Part shown: piece by piece, positions 48,301 through 60,300 of the stretch
How positions within the stretch are numbered: position 1 is the first letter of the stretch
Layout of the letters: every line of letters begins with the position of its first letter
Assembly (NCBI GenBank): GCA_002633005.1
Contig: NMRA01000218.1
Coordinates: 509,639 to 573,638, forward strand
Direction of reading: 5' to 3'
DNA from: Phoronis australis
Taxonomy: Eukaryota; Phoronida; Phoronidae
DNA: 64,000 nucleotides
The notes under the pieces: generated by a model
Databases searched by the model: none
Told to the model about the DNA's origin: nothing
Seen by the model: only the letters and a program-made list of their open reading frames with translations
Made by a program: the position numbers and the translations under genes

Positions 48301-51300
48301 TTCCTTTAGTCACTTCTATGTAGGAGCTCATTAGGCCCCCCTAAATCTCCCATTACCTATGCAGTGCCGTCTTTGAAGACCTTTGTTTTGGTTCATGTTT
48401 CGGTGGAACCCTTTGTTTTGATTCTTGAGTTGGCATGCCTGAATTTTACAGGATCAAATCAAATGGGATAACGCACATTTACCACTTCTGACTTGATTTG
48501 CTCCAGTTTGAAGTTTGTGATTTCAGCTTGTCCTGATTAGTGTTATGTGGAACTTTAAAATATATGGTTCTTCCTCACGGTGACCCTACTGAACAGTTCC
48601 TTGGGGGTCGCGTTCAGTACCTCAAGAACCTCTCTAGAAAAGCAACACCTTGGAGATTATGCGAGAAGTCACCATGTATTTTCAATGAGAGCACGTGGTT
48701 TTAGCTGTTTTTTTCTTGTCATGAGACAGCTATTGATTTCTACCCATGGTAAGGCTTATGTTTTGATGGTCCCACCTGAAAAGAAGGTGAAGGAAAAATG
48801 TGTACATTTACATTTTGTTAACTGTTAAATTATTGTAAAATCTTACTTATTATAGAGGAGCAATGAAATTTTATTTTCTTATTTTTGATAACATGTAAGT
48901 TGCACAAAACCATCTCTGGGTCTTCTGGTTTCAGCAAAAATGGTAATTGAGGAAATAATAATAATAATAAGAAGAAGAAAATTAGCAGTGAACAGGAGAA
49001 TTAATTATTGAGAGCTTTTGTTCTTTTTTAAAAAGCCATTTTAACTTCGTAATATAGGTCAACTTAATACCATAATATCTGTAAATCCACAATTCTATAA
49101 GTGGTTTTAATCTCTGTCAATAATGTGCTCTTTCTCAATATTATTTTCATATTTGAACACTTATCAAGAGGTTGTGTTCAAATAATGTAACATTCCAGCC
49201 CAAGTGTAGTTTCTAATACCTCGCCATAAATCTGTCAATCTGTGCATTGTTGGATCAATGAATGCCTGGCTTTATCCTTGGCATTTTCTACAGTGCAGTA
49301 ATACCATCCCTGCTGTCTAGGTAGTAATCTTACCTGGCACAACTATGAAGTACTGTCCTCCATGTTTTGTAATTACACGTTTCATCCTCATGCGAGGAGA
49401 CATCATTCAGGGGCCAACAGTTCACCTCTTCACCCCAGGAACTACAGAAGTCTCCTAAGGCAAAATTCCAAACATTGTATGAAATTGCTTAATGTTTCAG
49501 TATCAATCACATTCTTCATTTCTCGTAGTTCAAGTTATTTCCAGTTGCTGCGCGTATCACTATCAGTTTTTCAGTGCTTAAAAAAACTCGAAAAGAGTTC
49601 CTCTCTGTGGCATTATTGCAATCTTTTGTCTTGAAAGCAAACAAAAATCAGTCTTCAGAGCTTTGAATTTTCCTCTTTTTTGGTTTTTATTTTCTCGTAT
49701 TCAGTTTCGAGTTTCCTCTTTTTACGTCTCTTTTCATCATTATTTCTACTTTATTTATGCAAAAATGTTTATTTCAGTTAAATTTTACAAGTTAAGTAAC
49801 ATTTCTATTACACAAGCCTTTTTATATATGGAACGATACATCACCTAGGAAGTTTTCCTCTCTTTTGTCATTGGTCATTCCAAGCCTCTAATGGGTTATA
49901 ACCATGCTGATATTACTACTTTTAAAATTGGTTTAAAAGTATTCAGACCCAGAATTATAACCTCTAATCGCATAGCAGCTTTGGTGTGAACAGGGTATTA
50001 ATCTTGTCTCTGCCTTCCTTGCTGTCCATGCTATCACCTTCATTAGCTCAGACATTGTATGTAGTTTTACTTTGTGTAATCAACATCTATTTATTATGAT
50101 ATGTGGTGTGATACCACTGGCAGTTTGTTTGCTTGACATGCTGATCTTTCAGTGATAAGGTTACCTTAGAGAATCAGGTCATCTTTCACTGCAGCCAACC
50201 TCAAAGATTCCTCCATGTACTTGTTATGTCGTGTCCTGTGGTACTGTCGAAGGCTGATTCTCACTATATGGTATACTGCTGGACAGATGAAAAAATATGT
50301 TTTCTTTTAAAATTTCCTAGTATTTACTCTTGTTCATTTACTGTGGTGCTAAGTGTTTGTCAAAGCAATATCAAAACATTGTTTGACATGACCAGGGAGT
50401 GTGATGATGAGATATGGAACTGAAAACAGCTTGGACTGAATGTGTTACTGCTGAGGTGCTTTACGTTTTGATGTTTTGAGTTTGGATCTTTCTTGTGTGA
50501 AGATGGCTGTTAAGGACTCAGTTAATTCATAGGAATGCTTAAGTTTTATGATAACTTCCATTCTTCTTCAGTATTCTCTTCAAAGCCAGCAACCTTTTTA
50601 TAAAATTCAACTGTCCATTGAGGAGCTTGATGAATTTATAACTGCATACATTAAATATAGGTGGTGCTGATGTAGCAAGGATACCACATGATCACAGTAT
50701 ATACTTCTATTTTCTGTTAATTTTTCTCTCAAGTTATCAACCATTTCTTCTTCGTTTGTAATTATCTTGCTATAGTGCAAGTCTGGGAAACTGATAAGGT
50801 CTGTGTGTTAAAGTCACTACATATCATTTTAGTCATATATCCAGCACAGCACATCGTCGTTCGTTAACGATGTCTCTTCCTAAAATTGAAAACGTGAAAG
50901 TGTCCTGGTGAACTTCCTTGTATGTAGGTGGTTACCAGTAAGCATATTGGTTCTCAGCAAAGCTGTTGACTGTGTTAAATCGTGCGTGCACGGTAACGTT
51001 TTGAGCTGGTCATGAGAATTTCGCTCAAAATGAATCACCAGTAATTTTGCTATTTTAAGTCTTCAAAGGCTGATTACCTGTTGTAGCAAATATGGTAAAT
51101 TTACCAAATGTTGCACTGTATGATGTCTATACAGTACATATCGTGCTAGTAATAAACTTAAGTTTTCTTATTCTTTATTTTTGTTGAGAAGTTTGACGAA
51201 ATAAAATTTCAATATTCCGTCATATTGTGTGCTAGAATTACCGTCCTAGAAACTGCCTCCGGATACAGAGTGGTTCCAGTGCCCTCATTTGAATTTCACG

Positions 51301-54300
51301 CATCAAAAAATGCACACTGTTTGCCCTTGCTACTGGTCTTTACACCTGACATCATTTGGACTCTGATTTATATTTGCTAGAGCTGAGTGTTGCCAGACAG
51401 ATGATGGACATTAAACTACAGTTTGAGTGTGGCTGTTGTGACATGCAATATACATGTAGTCAAAGGTGGGTTGAGGTTCTCAGTCTTCTCCACAATCGAA
51501 TTTCCAAACCCCTTGCAATCTTTCATCCCATCTGATCTTGTTTGTGTAGCTGAGGGAAGATACATTTTTCGTATCAGAAGAATGTCTTTTGAATCTTTTT
51601 ATTTCGAAGACAGATTACCGTACATGTTTTTTTTTCAGTTCTGCTGGGTCAGTAATGATGGTTGAGGGACGTTATGAATCGGAGTGCACAGCATGTCCCA
51701 ATGGGGTTTCAGGCTGATGTATAACCTCTATGATTTTGAAACTTATGTTTTATTGGCCGCTAACTCCTACTAACCCAATTCTCAAATTTGTTTCATTGGT
51801 GGTAATGTTTTTATATAATATGCTCCCAGCTTTTATGCTCTCAAGGAATTAGTCTGTGGTATGACAATGGTAAAACTTGTTCTGACAATGGTAAAATGTG
51901 AAGCCTGTATTTATGAACTTCTGTGACTGTTGATTGTATTTAATGGCTTGGAGTCGATTTATTGAAAAAGCCATTCGATCCAATGTTATGATACCTTTCA
52001 GTGGTTGTAATAGTATCCGAACAATGGCAAACAATACTGGCAAAATACATAGGTTCTGGCTGGTTATTCAGGGCTATTGAAGGCCAATGTATTGATTCTA
52101 ACTGTTCCCCTGTATGTCGCAGCCTAATGTTGGTCAGAAATAGGCGTCCCTCGGTGCGCGTCTAGATCGACTCTCCAATTTTATGTTTGCGTTTGGGCTT
52201 TGTTGTGGTAAAGGTGAGCAGTGTTTGGTATTATTGCTCTAATGTTTGATGAAGTCTTTGGAGAGTTTTGGGTCACAGTGACATTTTGTCTGCTATCAGT
52301 GTCAAGTTCTGGTTTCAGTCGGATTTTACTGTAAGTGCTAGTGTTTACCAGCTAGAGTTTACCTTGCCTAGGTGTGCTTGTGTGAGTGTGTGTGTGGTGG
52401 TGTTAAGGAGACCAAGCCTTAGCTATTGATTATGAGCTTGTTGTCGGCAAGGCCTCAAGCTGACAAGCTTATGTATCGGAGTACATGCAAAGATCATTAA
52501 GGCTCACGGCAAAATCTCATCAAAAATAATAGCCAAATTCTCCCTTTTGTATTACTGAAGATCTTCCAACAGTGTCATATGATAGCTGTGGTACACAACT
52601 TGAGCGTGAAGAATAATTATATTGGTGCTATATATCTTTCATGAAAAAATCAGGTAATGAAATTTCACTTGTCAGCCATTTTGCATCCTAACTGTTGATA
52701 TTTTAACTGCTTAAGATCAAATATATGTGGAATTTACAGTAAATTAACTCCCATTAGTGGGACACGGACAAAGTTCTGGGCGGGTCCCAAATGATCTAGT
52801 TCGTGCACTTAGCGGTTCACAAAAGTCACATTTTTCCTGACTAAAATTTTTGCTTGGATCTCCCACTTACAGGAGTCCGCTCATTTGGTTATTATGGTGT
52901 TCCCTGAATGTGAACTTGCAGGAGCTATCTGAAGACAAGAGTCAATGTATGAGGATGAGAAAAGTTTTTAGTGTTCTACATGTACAATGCAGCTCTGTGG
53001 ATGAACTTCTGATATGACACGTGGTTTGAAATGTCAGCAAGGAACTTGTAACTTGTTAAGGCTTTGCAAGTGAACCCAAGGGTCTTTCCAATAAATGCCT
53101 GCTTCTAGATACGTCACATTGATTCTTTGTCATCCAAGCACCCCCATGTTCTTCTTTGTCCATTTAGAAGTCAAAAAAGATTACAGTAGTCTTATTACTC
53201 GTTTATTTATTAGCATCATCTGGTGAATATACCGTAGGCCATGTCAAGTTGCTGGACCTGAGATAGGTGAAAAAGTCGGCTAAGATTTAAATCAAACGGA
53301 ACTATGTTTTTGCATCAAAATAATTTTTGATTTTTGATCATGGTACAAAGTATACCCAAACCACACATCGTTGAATTCTCTATAAATTAATTGCGAAACA
53401 TTTAATCGGGATCCCAGAAAAAATCTGACTTGTATCTAGATCAAATATCATGATTTCTTTCGATGTGTAACATACTAAAAATTGATTTAATTTCAATTTT
53501 AGCCGCTTTATTCACCAAACTTGGGCTCAAGATACAGCTGGCTACTCAAGACATTTCCTGCTTTCAATGCTGAGGTTCTGATTGTTCGTTTTGCATCAAC
53601 AAACTGGTTGACTATTGTTATGGGAACATGTAACAAAGTCAATGCTTCGCTGTTAAATCCACCTCTAACTCCCGAATAAACCCATGCTGTCAACTTGTAT
53701 TTAAGATTGAAGTTAAGTGTTCCCATTCACCGAGACTTTGGTATCACAGAAATTTTGAAGTTTTGGAGCCAGTAGAAAAGGCCTTTTAGAAATATTCCTA
53801 CATTGGATAGGTTTTTAATGCTGTGGTTATAGGCGTATTAAATAATCAATAAATCATTAGTTTTTGCTTCTGTCAAAATCCAAATTTGGGTTTAGGCCTC
53901 ACACTGTTATAAAGCCGGTCTCATTATTATTTACTAAAATTAAAAAAGATTTATATGTTTGAGAAGAACTGACAGGTCATTATGGTTTCAGTCCTCGCCC
54001 ATTAAGTGCAGGGTGTCATGGTGGGTAATCGATTCAGTTGCCATTTGAAGCGGTGTGGCCATCAATAGAAGTTTAGGAGCTTTATTTTTTCCACTTTCAA
54101 TCCAGTCGAAGGATTTTGAGAAGGCGATGACATTGGTTTGAAAGAGCAAATACGCCTGTGAAGTAGTTTGTGTTTTTGGCACCAGAGCCCGGGCATGCTG
54201 TATGGCGGCTTCATGTCAGGCCAACTGTGAACCATGTTTTGATTTGTATTTGGTTCTAATGGAGCTGTATTGAACTGGACAGGTTTGATAAATTTGAGGT

Positions 54301-57300
54301 CTTAGTCGAGCCCAAAAGTGTCATGCTTCTTGAATTGAGATATCGTACTTTGTACTGAGACATACCGTAATGAGTATGGTATATTGAAAACACCGGAGCA
54401 GCAACAACCTGTTGCTAAGTCTCCCTCCCTCACTTGAATACAGTAGGAAATGTCTGGGAATATTCTGGCTGACTGAAGGTTTACAGTTAGCAATGTGTTG
54501 CCAGTCATAACAGTATACATTCACTCTAATAAGATTATGCATTGGTCCCCTCTAACCATCTGACCAGTGGCTATTATGTCCACACTGCCGTGTGTACTTG
54601 TCTGGTCTGGGCTGAATAGAAACTGTTCCCAGGTAAACACAGGGCTGTTCATTCTCTGTGTTTGTCCACTAGGTACATGTGATCTATTGGCTGCAGGTGT
54701 TACCCGCCCCTGATTTTTGAGTTCCCCAGTTTCAAGGTACCTGAACTACACTGTTAACGGACTCATAAACACGGTCACGAACGCATGAGCACGACTCACG
54801 GACCTGCAAACACCGTCCACTGAGTTTAAGCACCTTGATCATATTAACCTGAATGAGTACAATATGTCTATTTCTTATGTTGTGACAGAAATGAAAAATT
54901 AGAATTCTTTGATGTTAGATTTACAGTTGAGTTTTGGTTTTCTATTTCTAACTTGATTGCTTCTTGTGCATGGTTAGATGTGATATCCTGACTCATTACC
55001 TGGAGGCATGGCACTGCTAATCTCATGGGTAAATGAATCTCAGCCTGTGTATTGTTCCGATAACAGGAATTCATTCATTGCCAGGTAGCCAGAGAGAAAT
55101 TGGCTTAGGACTCACAAAAAGGTTACACTGCAACTCTCTTGTGTACCTGGGTTATTGATTACAAAATAACAGCAACTCAATATTGATCAAGTTCCCAGCC
55201 TCGTGGGGTTATCTTATTTTGTGACTGTTCTTGGTATAGTACACCAACTTAATTTCATAAAAACCTACGAAAGAAACCTGAAGTACATTCATAGGTTACT
55301 GGAGCCAAATGGCTTTAATTTTGACAGATGATGAAACTATTATTGAATTTTGAAATTTCTGGTTACATCAGTAGTGAAAATGCCATTTTATAAGGATTCC
55401 ATGGTTTTGTTACTTAGTTTAAAGGAAACATGTTGAGTGATTGACTACTACCGGTAGTTCAATTAGTTGGTCTAGTCGACTCCATATACCGTAAACGTTC
55501 GGGTTAACACCCTAGGCGTTTAAATTGGTAAACCCAAAAAATCGTGGGTGGTCGGTAAACCTGACATGGGCGCTTAAACGTGAAATTTCAAGAAATCCAG
55601 GGTGGGCGGTTAACCGAACATGGACGCTTATTACGACAGACAACAGATCTGGGTGGTTAATCTTACCTCGTGATCTAAGTCCCCACACGACAGACGTACT
55701 CGGGAACGTGTAGCACTTTTCAAAGCGCTTTATCGTCACGTCTCCAAATGACGGTAAAAACTTCATAACAGCGGATGATCCCAACAAAGGTTCTGTTGCC
55801 CTCAGATTAGTCATTCACAATTAAATTTAAAAAATTGCTAAGTAATAGACCCGTGCCATCCTGTGGTCTTGTTAGTTTGTTAGAACTGTAGTGCGCAGAC
55901 GACAAGTGACCACGCAGCGCTCCACTTGGATTGCAAGCGGTGACACTGCAAAAGAGTACGCGCGTGCAAGCTTCATGTGTTGCAGAGGTCACAGCTGACA
56001 TCAAGGTTACAGTCCCGTGCTAGCTTTCAAGTTAGAGTCAGATGCAGTTTTAAAATTAGTTGTAAGAAAAACTAATTCAAGTGTTTTTGTGTTTGAGATA
56101 TTTGAAGTCGACACTCTTGACTCAATAACATTTTCACTTCCCGTTGCGCGAAACATGCTTGGGCAAGAAGTAAGACAAGAATCTCGATAGATGCGGTGAT
56201 GGGGGTGGGGGACATTGTAGTGATTGCGGCCTGCTTAGGGGTACCAAAAAGCCTGAATCTGATGCTTTGGATAATAAATAAAACGGAATTCTTGCAGTGG
56301 TGTATTGTTGAATACAATAATTGAATAAGATCGAATTAAATAGCCTAGTCTGTGTTATGTTTAAAGTAAAGCTGTTACAGAAGATCTCCTAGTCTACCAT
56401 AACTGTGTTCAGAAAGTTGCAAGATGGTATCGGTACTCTTTAGATAAGAACTGACCAGCAGTTTGTTGTTTCAGGATTCGAATGCTCTTGATAATTTATC
56501 TGCTTCCAACATTTTTACTAGATGCTTGCAATTATAGCTTCATAGGGTACTGGCATGTACAAGATTCAAAATGACCTCCACTGTCAAAAATGAAATATCC
56601 TCTTTGTACTATATTTGGATGTTAAACGTAAACTATAAAAAGAGACTTCTATAATAATGATGAAAAAACAGTATATGTGAAACGGAAACAAAATGGTTGT
56701 AAATTTCTACAAAATGTATAATTAAGATGAAGAAGGCAATAGCTGTGAGAAGCGCTTTTGGTTTATAATGTAAATGTAAGTTTTGGACTCATGAGACTTG
56801 TCATTGCATATTTCAGGATCAGGGAAGTCTGTGAAGTCCTCCCGTGCACCTAGGTCACGTCACAACTCTCGGGGATCCACGGTAACAGAAGCAAACCAGT
56901 CACATCAGAGCTCCCGGAGAACTAGCCTTACCGATGTGGATTTAGATACCCCGCGCACTGACATCACAGAGCAAAGCTACATACAGGATATAACCACCAT
57001 GAGTGATTCGTCAATCAAACGGTCAAACATGTATGCTGACCTGGTTCGGCAACAGTTACATAACGGTGATAGAGACAATGATGCGAGCTCGCTGAAGTCT
57101 GATCGCAGTGGTTATTCGCAACGCAGCGAACGTAGTCTCATCTCTGACAAGTACCAGGGGGAAGGAGATAAACTATACAATGGCCAGGAACTGAGGGGGC
57201 ACAACAGTAAACAGAGTAGCCGCGCTCCGAGTGGAGCGGCCAGTCTCAACGGAGAGGGGCGGGGAAGTGGTCCACACACACCCCAGGGGAGCCAGCAGGG

Positions 57301-60300
57301 AAGTCGAGCGCCTAGTGTCCATGAGAATGGGAGCCGACAGGGTAGTGTGCGTGGAGAGGAACTATCTATAGCTGGTAGTCTTCATAGTAACGGCCAGATG
57401 AGCAACCATGGCAGTCGGGCTTCCAGTGTTGTGGATCAGCCGCATAGTACTCAAGGGAGTCGCCCTGCCAGTGGGTATGATAGGGTTAGTAACCAAGGGA
57501 GCCGTGCTCCTAGTGTTCAGGATGAAAGGGTCAGTAACCAGGGGAGTCGTGCTCCCAGCATTCGTGATGAGAGAGTTAGCAACCAAGGGAGTCGGGCACC
57601 GAGTGTTCATGATGAACGGATTAGTAACCAGGGAAGTCGGGCTCCGAGCATTCGTGATGACAGAGTTAGCAACCAAGGGAGTCGGGCTCCCAGTGTTCAT
57701 GATGAAAGGATTAGTAACCAGGGGAGTCGTGCTCCGAGCATTCATGATGACAGAGTTAGCAACCAAGGGAGTAGGGCTCCGAGTGTTCATGATGAACGGA
57801 TTAGTAACCAGGGAAGCCGTGCTCCGAGCATTCGTGATGACGCAGTTAGCAACCAAGGGAGTCGGGCACGGAGTGTTCATGATGAAAGGGTTAGTAACCA
57901 GGGAAGTCGGGCTCCGAGCATTCGTGATGACACAGTTAGTAACCAAGGAAGTCGGGCACCAAGCGTGTATGATGATAGAGTGAGCAACCAAGGGAGTCGT
58001 GTTCCGAGCATTCGTGATGACAGAGTTAGTAACCAAGGGAGTCGGGCTCCTAGTGTGTATGATGACATGGGTAGTCAACAAGGAAGTAGAGCTCCCAGCG
58101 TACATGAAAGTAACCAAGGTCACCATGGAAGCCGTGGACAGACTCCAAACAGTTTTCATAGTAGTAGGGTTGGAAGTGTTCACGAGGGGAGTATGCGTGC
58201 TACTGTTAACGGAGACTCGTATGGCCAGCGGGGCAGTGGTGTAGATGGATTTTACGAGGACAGCCGAGCTGAGAGTGTTAACGGAAGCATCACCGGTGCC
58301 CAGTCCAGTCGAGCTGGCAGCGTTCGTAATGAAGAGACACAGAGTAGACCAGGCAGTCATCCTGAAGGTGGCACTAACAATCGCCCGCCTAGTGCAGGCA
58401 GTGGTCGTCCTCCCAGTAATATCCCTGTACGAACCAATAACGACACACGCTCACCCATTGGACCACCCCAATATTCCAGTCGACCGGGCAGTATCGCTAG
58501 TAGTGAACGGGAATTGAATCAATTCTTTGAAGCTGACAACCGCTACAACATGCACCGTCAAAGTCCGCATACGTTCACAGACCAGCTACCTGATGATCTG
58601 AGACACTCAGGCACAACGAGTCTGCCTGTACTGTCCTCACAAAGGTCTCAGACTCAAGAAAAGCGTAGCTACACCCCAGACACGTACACTCGCTCGTTGG
58701 GCCCTCATCAACCCAAGGTTCAGAGTCCTTTGGTGACCTCGCGAACTTTGCCCCTGCCGAGGTCAGGCTCTCAAACGGCAACACCAGTAGCAATGAATGG
58801 GGATGAGGTAAATGATTGTCAAGCGCATTTGAAACTTATCTTTAAACTTGTACAACACTGGTGGTAGTTGTATGCACAAAGTGTCAAGTTCTTGTACAAT
58901 TGTCATAGTAATATAAAAATTCTGTCAAAATACCAGTTGCAAACGTATCAGTTTGCTGCTCAGTCCTAAGGAGATTTTGGCATGTGGTGCATATTAAAAA
59001 ACCAATAGTCAACTTGTTTTGTGAATGTTGGGGAGTCCTGTGGAATATTGGCTAAAGACTCCTCAAGTTTGTTTTGGAAGTTTTGTCTTGAAATACGAGT
59101 TTTCCCATACTGATAAATGTTTGGCACAATAGTAGGAAAGTTATCCAGTTAAGCAAACACAAGGCTGACTTTTGTACCAATTTACTTTGAAATTGGTACC
59201 CATATTTTGGAAGGATCAATAAAATTACCATTAAAGGCTGTTCTCTGTAAAATGTCATCTTAACACTGACTGCATGGAGTCAGTCAAATGCAAATGATGG
59301 TCTTACCTAGATTGTAGTTCGCTTAGCCTGTTACTACTTGGTCCCATTCCAATTTTTGAGATTGTACTTAGAACTACCTTGGTGTTACTGGTCCCCAAAT
59401 ATAGTATCAATAGGAAAATTTTGATTTCAAATCATATTCATAGTGTGCAGCCTAAACGCGCGTGTTGCGGTATTTGTGAGCGGTGCGTTGAGGATAAGCA
59501 GCTTCTAGTGACGAAGGAGATGTAGTTCATAAGAATACTGTGTATTTACTAATCATTTTTCCCGTAATGTAACAGTCATCTTTGCACTGTCAGATGCTTC
59601 CATTTTGCTGATATATGCTATGGTTGTGAGTGTACGTGCATATAGTGAGGTCTTGGGTTACGCAAGCAATATCATACTCACAAGAGACTAGCCCACTAAC
59701 CTCAGATCTGGTTTTGCCTTAACTGAAGTTGGTGGATTATGCTGTTGTTGTTATTGTAGTTGTACAAACCCTTGGGGATCACCTGTTTTCTCTCACCTCA
59801 TTGATTGGGCAGTAAATTACTTCGGATCAGCCAGTAATCAATGGATTAGGCCAACATTTAGAGTCATCCACTTAGCAGAACAATGTCCACGTAGAACATA
59901 ATGGAGTGATTGTTTTGCCAATAATCATTTGTAAGTGTCTTGTATTAGAAGCTGTGGTTGTGTCCTGGTGTGGAGGTTTACGTTCCTTTCTTTTTCCCTG
60001 GTATGTGATTGTACTTCAAGCTTCAGTAGTTATTTACTTTGAAGGTTTCGAATCCTGTTTCTGGAAACTGTACTGGGTTCACATGAAGGCATTGCACTTC
60101 TTAATTGCTTCTTTTCCAGGAACCGGAGTCTAATCTTTTTACTTGTGATAAAACTTTTTTTCGTGAATGCGGGATGAGTGTCCATTATTCTGCTGTTCTC
60201 AATTATATTATGGTTTATGCAAATGAGATTCTTATCAAGTTCGTGCTTGATGACCCCTAGATACATGCTAAAAGCTCATAGTAGGACTCGAAATTTCGAG

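Larger units (their letters stand above)
37998..56816 (+). other. Very large intron (about 18.8 kb) or intron plus intergenic DNA
   Basis: I found no exon here that I can support on either strand. It holds a CAAGGG/CCCTG-ended element (39667-40215), a two-unit tandem repeat (42503-42588), an inverted-repeat element (46875-47309) with a GT microsatellite inside, a two-unit tandem repeat (47647-47732), an AAT/AAG tract (48955-48982), a possible element fragment near 49860, and a CGGTTAAC-type repeat (55485-55690). Frames such as 42697-42960 lack splice context and motifs. No sign of a separate gene with introns was seen, but short exons could escape this reading. Confidence 0.45.

Noticed and set aside
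57408-57983. Second + frame (191 codons) in the repeat exon
   Set aside because: Same cause as the minus-strand frame; it is out of phase with the flanking coiled-coil exons.
57362-58360. Long minus-strand open frame (332 codons) over the repeat exon
   Set aside because: The 45-bp unit is a multiple of three, so any stop-free frame stays open over the array. It has no start or splice context and mirrors the real + strand exon.
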